From contig JALLPB010000365.1 in assembly GCA_036939975.1 (NCBI GenBank), forward strand, positions 1-16,989: DNA of 16,989 nt, in the 5' to 3' direction. A program made the position numbers and the translations under genes. Shown one piece after another: positions 8,256 through 15,928 of this stretch. Within the stretch, counting starts at the first letter, position 1, and every line of letters starts with the position of its first letter. The notes beneath the pieces are model-generated. The model searched no databases. It was not told the DNA's origin and was given only the letters and a program-made list of their open reading frames with translations. This stretch comes from Cyclostephanos tholiformis. Taxonomy: Eukaryota > Bacillariophyta > Thalassiosirophyceae > Thalassiosirales > Thalassiosiraceae.

Positions 8256-8398
8256 GCGTAGCTTTTTAAGAAGGAGTCACCCTTAGAGCAAATTCTCTTA
8301 GCTACCACATAAAGAATGGGGGGAGGTGGGGTATGTGGTAACATTGGCAAAATCTGCTCTAAGTGCACCCCCCCTAAAAAAATTGCAATCAATACGCC
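8256..8398. repeat. Imperfect foldback (inverted repeat), about 60-bp arms
   Basis: The left arm holds CTTAGAGCA (8282-8290) and TACCACATA (8303-8311); the right arm holds the exact complements TATGTGGTA (8332-8340) and TGCTCTAAG (8355-8363). Weaker pairing (GCGTA..., T-rich against A-rich) extends outward to about 8256 and 8398. The loop is a G-rich 20-nt tract. It may be a small foldback element or MITE remnant. Two long opposite-strand frames that cross it look like by-products of low complexity. Confidence 0.55.
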
Positions 8399-8399
8399 T

Positions 8400-9065
8400 A
8401 TGGATGCTTTTTTTAAGCCATTTTTATGCACTGATGCTCTCATAAAGCCACCACCCCCACCATCCATCCTACAGGACCCCCCACCCCCATCAAACCAATT
8501 TCCCCAAGGGGTTGAGCTGCCATCTGCTTGTGCCCACTTGCGCCCGTGCATTTGTATTTCTTTTGCAATTTTTTGTGTTGGGTTCTGTTGGAGTGTTGTG
8601 ACTCCATTGATGTTTGGAAAAGGGGGGTGCCATGCCAATACTGCCATTGCACCAATACCATCATGCTGTTCCAGATACCGCCACCACCGCAGTCATGTGG
8701 AAGAAGCCACCAAGCAGTCCTTGCTGCCGCCATGCTGCCACCATTGCTCAGAAGATGCCTTTGCCCAACGGACGAAGGATGACGGATGACAATAGCCCAA
8801 ACACAACAATCAAACAGTGCATGGGAGAGGGAGGAGGATGACAGTGGCAGTGATGGATGATGGACAACAACAGAGATGATGACAAGCAGGGGCAAGTCTG
8901 GGGGGAATAAGGAAGAGGGACATAACACATGATGATAGTGGAACAAAGGAGGAGGCAAAACAACACAACAATCTAATAGTTCATGGGAGAGGGGGTAAAC
9001 AGTGATGGCAGGGAGTAAGGAGGGCTGCACCATGGGCAGAGGCGGTGTAAGAAGGCTATTCACAT
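8400..9065. other. Low-complexity purine/pyrimidine-skewed DNA, no gene seen
   Basis: The region is dominated by CCACC/CCCCC words up to about 8500 and by GGAG/GATGA words after 8800, which leave long open frames on both strands encoding only proline- or glycine-rich sequence. None shows a domain or signal. An imperfect direct repeat is present: 8800-8856 and 8962-9008 share AACACAACAATC...CATGGGAGAGGG and AGTGATGG words. Confidence 0.5.
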
Positions 9066-9890
9066 TTGTCTTTAATTAACAATGATAGATAATAAACTTG
9101 ATGCACCCCCCCATTGAATTCCTATGTAGAATGTATTGAATTCATACATCAAATTTTATTTCCACCATTTCCTTGGGACCCCCCTCACCATGATGTCCGC
9201 CACTCTGTAGCAACAATGCCCCCCTTTGAGATGGAACCAAGCCCTCAAATGAATGGGAATGATTGTCATGCTTTTTATATCTCACTTGTTGGTAGTTTGC
9301 GTTTGTCAATACATCTTAACGGCAGGAGGTGTTATTTAGCTTGTACTGTGGTAGCCTCAACAACCCATTTAGAGATGGAAACTTGCCCCAATACTTTAGG
9401 GGCATCTTCCACAGATGCCTGGTAACAGTTTCTGTGCATTTAATACTTTACATTCATTTAGTTTGGAAACTACAAGCCATAGTAGAAGCTTGTAAAAACA
9501 CTAGATAAAATGGGCAATTTTGTTAGCAGGTCCCCACCATTGCTTGGTAGCCCTAATGAACCTGGAATTAAGTTTTGAAACTTGACATACATCTTTTGCA
9601 TATGCAAATAAACATTTTTGCATACTTCGAAAGTCCATTTACATCTTTTCTGGCTTATACAGATGCAGCTCAAAACAGCATGTAAAAGGGGCTAATTTGT
9701 TAGTACAAAACATTTCCATGTTTGGTGCACCCAACGAGTGATTTCTGGTATTTTTTTTTCTAGTGAAACTTTCAGGATATTGTATTGGAACAAAATTGAG
9801 CAGTTTACAACACCCACAAATGGTGTGGGTGCTTTAAAGGAAACATTTTTTCCACCGGACCATTTATCAATATTTATTCCTGCATTGAAT
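9066..9890. other. Intergenic, no gene seen
   Basis: This is AT-rich DNA without recognisable coding sequence. Visible structures are a 14-bp perfect palindrome TTTGCATATGCAAA (9595-9608) and a perfect hairpin CACCCACA/TGTGGGTG with a 5-nt loop (9811-9831). The short frames on both strands have no motifs. Confidence 0.5.
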
Positions 9891-9955
9891 TTGCCAGAAT
9901 GACTCATGCGAAGAAAAATTTGCCAGATCGACTTATTGTTGCCAGAATGAACTAT
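9891..9955 (+). repeat. Remnant of a 48-bp-period repeat with TGACTCA sites, right copy
   Basis: The modules are TTGCCAGAATGACTCAT (9891-9907), a 12-nt spacer, TTGCCAGATCGACTTAT (9920-9936), a 2-nt spacer, and TTGCCAGAATGAACTAT (9939-9955). They match the left copy at 8017-8081 in sequence and spacing, in the same orientation and about 1.86 kb away. TGACTCA is kept in the first module only. Confidence 0.65.
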
Positions 9956-10763
9956 CACCTAAATTAAAAAAATCACCCACTGCTATCATCACTACAAAAA
10001 GGCAATTTCCTTTGATCTCCTAGAGGATGCAGAATTCTTGGAATTGCTTTCTTCTTCCCTTGCTGAATTTTGCTGAACTGAGGCCTGTCACATTCCCTCC
10101 TCGAAGGATTAACTAACTTGTTCTTAATAAGTAACCCTCAAGCTAATAAGTAGTAGTGGTGTTGATATTCAACAATAGGATGGAAGCGAGGGGAGGAGGG
10201 GGGTTATCACCATGGCCAGTACTAGGGCTGCTTTTATCATACATTGCAGGTGTCTTAGAATGTCAAAATGCCTAGCCAAGAATACTACATCATGCGTGGT
10301 ATCATTTCATCATGGATAAAAATATTGTAAAAAACACAATGTATCTGTACCCTATTGGCATTGATCAAATAATGGTAGATTCAGCTTTGTCATTGTCAAA
10401 GTTATGTATGTTGGTATCGTTGAACCTGTCAAAGTGAAGTAGTGAAACTACCTAATGACGTGTAAATGGTTCCACAGATTGTGGTCGTGCGAAGTTACTT
10501 ACAAGGAAGATGAGACCAACGTGCCCCAACTGGATCAATGGTCTGGGGGTGGAGGATCACGTTTAATTCCTTGGTGGGATCTTTCCACGGCGATTCAGGT
10601 TGCCTCATTCAGATTTCTTTGGGTTAGAGTCTATGTAAGTCGGAGCAGCTATAATAATGAGTTGACGATATATTAATTAAACAAATGAGTTATTACAATT
10701 TAAGCACTATGAAGCACAACTTTTTTACAACCCAACTTTAGCAATTCACGAAGGCATGCATCA
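9956..10763. other. Intergenic, no gene seen
   Basis: This is AT-rich sequence with no supported gene. A 73-codon plus-strand frame at 10455-10676 has no motif. The base composition changes sharply to GC-rich at the end of the downstream gene near 10764. Confidence 0.5.
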
Positions 10764-11474
10764 TCATTTGCGATAACCGCGCAGGGATCCCGCTGCTTCG
10801 ACTTTGTCCTTGTACATGAAATCCAATGCCATGTAATCGATGTTCGGCCCGCCGTGCTTCGACACCGCGGTGAGCCTGATGACCGTTCCTGGCGAGCAGT
10901 ACGCCGCCTCCCTGACGACCTTGGTATCCCATCTTCTCCACCAGAATGTGGTGGGGAAGCTGAGGGTGTCGACGATTGTGCCGTTCACGCTCAGCGAGCA
11001 CGGACGGGTGTGACCGTCCCTCGACGCGGACGCGTATCGGAACGTGATCGAGCAGTCGTTGGAGGCCAGCGCATCCTGCTCGTCGATATCATCCTCGTCC
11101 TCGTCGTCCACCACGAATTCCAGATAGGAACCCATCCCGCCCATATCGATGTATTTGTTCCCCCTCGCGCCGGGATTCGTGGAGTCGACGACGGAGGTCG
11201 GATCGTAGGTCGCGGCATCCTCGGCCTCGTAAATTACCGTAGTGGCGATATGCTCACGGGGGACCGTTTGGAGGTATGGTAATTTCGACGGAACCATCCA
11301 CTCCGTCGGTTTGGGGACATCGAGCTTTGGGACGTCGAGCTTGGGGACGATGACCCTCATATCCAGGCCGGTGTTGTGGGAGGTTGAGGTTGCTACTTCC
11401 GCAATCCCGGCGTTGCTGAAGCGCATAATACCAATGAAGGCCGCGACTACCGATGCGATACGGTTGGGAAGCAT
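10764..11474 (-). CDS. Secreted protein with a CBM6/CBM35-like carbohydrate-binding domain
   Basis: This is a single-exon frame of 236 residues on the minus strand. The ATG at 11474 is the first one after an in-frame upstream TAA. Residues 6-17 (IASVVAAFIGIM) after Arg5 form a likely signal peptide core, so export is expected. A short PKLDV tandem repeat (about 44-53) precedes a beta-rich domain at about 80-218 that fits the CBM6/CBM35 jelly-roll pattern: YEAEDA (82-87), NKYIDMGGMGSYLEF (106-120), ITFRYA (143-148), LSVNGT (161-166) and GGPNIDYMALD (208-218), the last being a typical ligand-site strand. An acidic insert (about 123-133, DDEDEDDIDE) is unusual for the fold. No catalytic domain is present, so it would bind sugar polymers rather than cut them. 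It is transcribed away from the sulfate activation gene, about 0.4 kb upstream. The fold call is fairly secure; the ligand is unknown. Confidence 0.72.
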   Translation of the reverse strand: MLPNRIASVVAAFIGIMRFSNAGIAEVATSTSHNTGLDMRVIVPKLDVPKLDVPKPTEWMVPSKLPYLQTVPREHIATTVIYEAEDAATYDPTSVVDSTNPGARGNKYIDMGGMGSYLEFVVDDEDEDDIDEQDALASNDCSITFRYASASRDGHTRPCSLSVNGTIVDTLSFPTTFWWRRWDTKVVREAAYCSPGTVIRLTAVSKHGGPNIDYMALDFMYKDKVEAAGSLRGYRK

Positions 11475-11863
11475 AGTAACTGCTGATGATGCTGGATGGT
11501 CTTCGATAGCGATGTTAATATATTATGCTGGTTGTAATTTATTGACAGTGCTGCCAGAATCCCATCGTATCGTGTGACAGGTTCATTCTTCCAGCGATCC
11601 AAGATGATCCGAGAGGTGGTGTTCAAACACAAAACGTCCTTTTTTTCTGATCTACGTTCAGGGAGAAAGTTTCCCGCGTTTGTGTCCGGAGAAACCCGTT
11701 TGCATGTCCACAAAGGAATCTGATCATTTTGGAGTAAGTTGAAAACCGAAATTCAGAAAAGGAATCGGTATTAATTTGCAATGCTTTTGGACGAGGCAGA
11801 GCACACAAAACACCGAAAAACTCTCTTTATTGCCGACAAAAATAACAATAATACGAAGCAACA
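11475..11863. promoter_or_regulatory. Divergent intergenic region, probable bidirectional promoter
   Basis: This 389-bp gap lies between two head-to-head starts, the CBM-like gene on the minus strand and the sulfate activation gene on the plus strand. It must hold both promoters and 5' leaders. I see AT-rich stretches near 11510-11540 and 11755-11780 but no unmistakable TATA box or known operator. Confidence 0.5.
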
Positions 11864-14800
11864 ATGGCGCGTTACGCCTACGCCCCCCTTTCGGTGGTAA
11901 GGCCCAATCGCCCCGTCTAACGTATTCCCTACCCCCCCGCGCCCCTCCTCCCCCCTCACATCGTTCGTTTTTTATACTCTCGTTCGCCATGATTTTTCAT
12001 CAATTACACAGGAGGAGGGACTGGGTCCCGGCGGCGGACGTCGACTACCCCATGAGGCCGCCGCGGAGGCCGAGAGGGCCGCGAAGGTCAACGAGAGAAT
12101 GCCGACTTTCGTGGGAATATGCGTCCTCGTCGCCGTCGCGTTCGTTCTCAGTCGTAGTCCGCAGCAGGCGGGGGTTGTAGTACCGGGGGGGGCCTCCACC
12201 GCCTCCGTCGGGGGCACCGTCCCGACCACCATGGCGAATACCGTTCCGGAGGGCACGGCCGCCTCGGTCGATGTCGTCGTCGACGACGCCGACAGGGGTG
12301 CGGGCGTCGGACCGCCGGTGATACAAATTTCGCCCCCATCGAAGACGAAATCGTCCCCCGACGACTACGATCCTCCCCGTGACGGCTGCGACGGCCTCGT
12401 CGACCCCGCGACCATCGACGTGGGCGCCCTGCGAGCCAAGGCCCTCGATTCCACGCCCCCCCACATCATCGAATGTTCGGCCGCGTCCGACGGCGAGTCC
12501 CAGAGCGCGTGTCACCTCCCGTCCAAGACGCGATACGCGGCATTGGGACAGAAGGGCGCGACCCTGTGGATGACCGGTTGTTCCGGAGCCGGCAAGACGA
12601 CCATCGCCACCGCCCTCGAGGATCGTCTCGTGAAGGCGTACGGGAAGCACGTTTACCGCCTCGACGGGGACAACCTCCGTACCGGGATCAATCGCGACCT
12701 CACCTTCACGGAGGCCGATCGGGCGGAGTCGGTCCGTCGGACCGGTGAGATCGCGACGCTTTTCGCGGATGCCGGCGTCATCACCCTCGTGGGATTGATA
12801 AGCCCGTATCGGGAGGATAGGGACATGGTGCGTAAGCGTCACGAGGATCAGGGCATACCGTTCTACGAGATCTTCCTCGACGTGCCGGTGGAGGAATTGA
12901 AGAAGAGGGATCCCAAGGGGCAGTACGCGAGGGTCGAGAGCGGCGAGCTGAAGCACTTCACGTGCATCGACGATCCGTATGAGCCACCGCTAAAGCCGGA
13001 GATCACGCTCAAGACGCACGAGCTCGAGATCGAGCAAAGTGCCGACATCCTCTTCCGGAGGCTGGAGATGGATGGCATACTTCAGGGGGCGCCGAAGCTC
13101 AATCCGCCCGGATTGCCGAATCCCGACGGTGACGAGGTGATCGACCTGCACGTTCCAGGACATCTTAGGGCCGCGAGGATGGAGGAGGCGACGAAGTTGC
13201 CGAAGGTGCTTATCACGGACCTCGACCTTAACTGGCTCCAGACTATCGGGGAGGGGTGGGCGTCCCCCCTGAAGGGATTTATGAGGGAGGGAACCCTCCT
13301 CGAAGTGCTGCACTTCAATTCCATCCTCGTCGATCCGTTCAACCTCACCGGGAACGGCGGCATACACACCACCGCCACGAACTTCGAGACTTTCAACGAA
13401 TTCCGTCCCGCCAATCGAGTTTCGATGAGCGTACCCATCACCCTGAGCTGTACGGAATTCACGAAGTCGGCGATTGAGTCGGCGTCCGCGAGGGCCGTTG
13501 CGTTGACGACCCAGATGGGGAACATCGTTGCCATACTGCGAGATCCAGAGATTTATCCCAATCGAAAGGAGGAGATCGCGACTCGCATGTTCGGGGTCAT
13601 CGACCCGGGACATCCCTACATTCAGCAGATATACAAAGGAGGGGACTTCCTCATCGGTGGCGAGGTGGAATTGCTTGATCGGATCACATACAACGACGGT
13701 CTCGACAAGTGGCGCAAGACGACGAAAGAGCTCATGGACGAATTCAAGCAGAAGGGGGCAGATACCGTGTACGCCTTCCAGACGCGCAATCCGACTCACG
13801 CGGGACATGCTTACCTCATGCGGAGCGCGGGGGAAAACCTGAAGGAGCAGGGGTTCAAGAAGCCGGTGCTGTGGCTTAGCCCGCTGGGGGGATGGACAAA
13901 GGAAGACGACGTGCCGTTGGACGTGCGGGTGAAGCAGCACGAGGAGGTGCTGAATTCAGGGTGAGTCTGATATATGAAAACGGTGTGAATTTCGTGTTAG
14001 CGGACTTATTGTGGTGATCTCATTGGATTTTTCACTCATCGGTTTAACTCATTTTCACACCTCAGTCTCATGCATCCTGGAGGACTTGATCCCGACAGCA
14101 CCGTCATGGCCATCTGGCCCGCACCCATGGTGTACGCGGGTCCTACCGAGGTTATATTCCACGCGAAATCCCGTCGATCCGCCGGGGCATCATATTTCGT
14201 GGTCGGACGCGATCCCGCCGGGATGAAGGGCTCTAGTTTGGCCGTAGCCCACAAAGACGACGATTTGTACGATGGCGATCACGGGCGGTACGTCCTCCGT
14301 AATTCTCCCGGCATCGGCTCGATGAAGATGCTTAGCTTCGTCAAGGTCATGTATGACATCAAGGACAACATCATGAAGGTCCCCGACGATTCCCGTCCCT
14401 CCGATTTCATCAGCATTTCTGGATCAAAAATGAGGCTTTTGGCGCGCAACGGAGCGGTGCCATGCAGTGCGACAGACATTCCCACGGATCTCGTCGAAGC
14501 CAACTGTGTCCCTAGCGGATTTATGGTGCCAAAGGGTTGGGATATTGTCGTCGATTATTATCGCAACATTGACGCCGGTCGATGGATCCCGTGGTCGAGA
14601 CCGGTGGTTGATCCGGGCGCGTGCAAGTTCACGAAGGGATCGGGTAAGTTCGGCACCCTCGATTTTCATTTGAAGCCAACAGACTACGATAGCTTTTGGC
14701 ACGATATCCCAATGAAGCCGTCGTTGGGAGACGAATATATAATCAATCTCGTCACCGAGATCCCCCTTCGTATGACGGCCAAAATGGAAGTCCAAAAGGG

Positions 14801-15362
14801 CCTTCCCGGTAACCCCATCGGCCAGGATTCGAACAAGGATGGATCCCCCCGATACTACACTTACGGCACTACGTTCTTCAACTATGGCTACATCCCTCAG
14901 ACGTGGGAGGATCCGAATTTGAAGGATTCCCTGGGAAATGGTGGCGATAACGATCCGCTCGATGTCATGGAGGTGGGATCGCAACGATTAGACATGGGAA
15001 GCATCACTCCGTGCCGCGTCCTCGGACATTTCGAGCTTATTGACGAGGGCGAGATGGACAACAAGGTCATTTGCATCGCATTGAGTGATCCTGATGCGGG
15101 TTCCATCCATTCCATGGGCGATTTGGAACGCATCAAGCCGGGCACTATCGAACGGCTCAAGGATTGGTTGAAGCGGTATAAAACGTCTGATGGAAAGGCG
15201 GAGAATAGTCTGGCAAGCGAGGAACCCACGAGCATCAAGGAGGCCATGGACCTTATTGAAGAGACGCACTCGAGGTGGAAAAACCTTTGTGGAAAGGGAA
15301 CGGGATACGTAAGTGATGATCATGGATTTTGGCTCGAGTCCCCTGGCTGCAAAGGAAAGTAA
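11864..15362 (+). CDS. APS kinase - ATP sulfurylase - inorganic pyrophosphatase fusion (PAPS synthesis), three-exon model
   Basis: Proposed exons are 11864-11896, 12012-13960 and 14066-15362, giving 1092 residues. ATP sulfurylase makes APS and PPi from sulfate and ATP, APS kinase makes PAPS, and the pyrophosphatase removes PPi. Evidence in order: a hydrophobic segment (about 44-57); APS kinase with P-loop GCSGAGKT (about 200-207), DGDNLRTGINRDL, ISPYR and RDPKG; ATP sulfurylase with QTRNPTHAGH (about 601), YAGPTE and GRDPAG; and family I pyrophosphatase of eukaryotic type with YGYIPQTWEDP, GDNDPLDV and DEGEMD, so the metal-binding aspartates are kept. The first ATG (11864) has a good context (ACAATGG), and splicing to 12012 keeps the frame in phase 0. 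A shorter start at 12099 (1052 residues) cannot be excluded. Domain calls are very secure; the first exon is moderately so. This triple fusion is known in stramenopiles. Confidence 0.93.
11897..12011 (+). other. Proposed intron 1 of the sulfate activation fusion gene
   Basis: The donor is GTG|GTAAGG at 11897 and the acceptor is ACACAG at 12006-12011, giving 115 nt. There is no AG between the donor region and the acceptor, and the intron is pyrimidine-rich. It contains an out-of-frame ATG (11989) that splicing would remove. The flanking exons join in phase 0. This is a prediction only. Confidence 0.6.
13961..14065 (+). other. Intron 2 of the fusion gene, inside the ATP sulfurylase domain
   Basis: The donor is CAGG|GTGAGT and the acceptor is ACACCTCAG ending at 14065, giving 105 nt. 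The first exon frame would otherwise stop at the TGA within the donor. Splicing joins EEVLNSG to LMHPGGLDPDS and restores the conserved ATP sulfurylase sequence that continues into MVYAGPTEV. Confidence 0.92.
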
Positions 15363-15370
15363 TTCAGCTT

Positions 15371-15393
15371 TTCAACCTATTATGGAGGTTGAA
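15371..15393 (+). other. Perfect hairpin in the probable 3' UTR of the fusion gene
   Basis: TTCAACCT (15371-15378) pairs perfectly with AGGTTGAA (15386-15393) around a 7-nt loop, starting 8 nt after the stop codon. It may be an mRNA stem-loop or simply chance. Confidence 0.4.
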
Positions 15394-15928
15394 TAATATG
15401 TTTCGCTTTTTGTAAATCATGATATGATCTGAATGCAATCAAAAAAAATTCTCCGCGGCCGGAACCTGGAAGCGGCGTGATCGTGTACTATCGATCAGCA
15501 GGGGGAAATAGCGACACATTTGCTTATGTAACAATGCAAACATCAGATAAAAGTATAATCAACATGTGAATCTACTACGGGCACAATTTAATTGTGTGCG
15601 AAAAATAGCAGTTTTTATTTTAACTCATCAACTCGGACCATGTTCAGAAGTGTTCATGGCGGTATGATAGTCCTATTTGGGGTGAGGTTGCATTTCATAC
15701 ATAAACAGACTATACGAAGACATTACGGGTGTATCACAAATCATTTCCTGACATATTGACATATTATTGGCGCAAATATCTACGAGACGTCTCATTCGAG
15801 GAATTACGTGATCCTTTTTAACAACAAGGTACGATAGTATTGCAAAGAACGATATTTCTCGTTGCTCCTTTCTCTCATGATAAAATGGTACACATAAACA
15901 GATTTTATGATAGCGGTCAGCCATACCA
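15394..15928. other. Intergenic between convergent genes, no gene seen
   Basis: The fusion gene (plus) and the HSP70-like gene (minus) converge here. The sequence is AT-rich with an A8 run near 15440 and no supported frame. It should contain both 3' UTRs and polyadenylation sites; none stands out. Confidence 0.5.

Noticed and set aside
8111..8647. A 178-codon minus-strand frame
   Set aside because: It overlaps a 157-codon frame on the other strand, is built from glycine/proline-rich low-complexity sequence, crosses the foldback, and shows no domain or signal.
8440..9063. A 207-codon minus-strand frame rich in Pro, Ser, Leu and His
   Set aside because: Composition follows from the GGAG/GATG-skewed DNA, there are no motifs, and the imperfect direct repeat within it argues for simple-sequence origin.
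8140..9190. Possible terminal inverted repeats (GGGGGTCCCAA near 8152 and its complement near 9173)
   Set aside because: Only about 11 bp match and the surrounding sequence is low complexity, so chance is likely.
9692..9958. Minus-strand frame of 88 codons containing the SHSG..SIWQIFL-like repeat
   Set aside because: The repeat is explained at DNA level by the 17-nt modules; the equivalent frame in the other cluster has a stop.
10455..10676. Plus-strand frame of 73 codons
   Set aside because: There is no recognisable domain, start context or splice partner.
11776..12180. Plus-strand frame of 134 codons overlapping the start of the fusion gene
   Set aside because: It reads through the proposed first intron in another frame and gives an Arg/Pro/Ser-rich product without motifs.
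12045..12956. Minus-strand frame of 303 codons
   Set aside because: It is antisense to the same exon, with biased Arg/Gly/Val composition typical of a shadow frame.
12990..13940. Minus-strand frame of 316 codons
   Set aside because: It is antisense to the well-supported kinase/sulfurylase exon; GC-rich third positions leave the opposite strand open.
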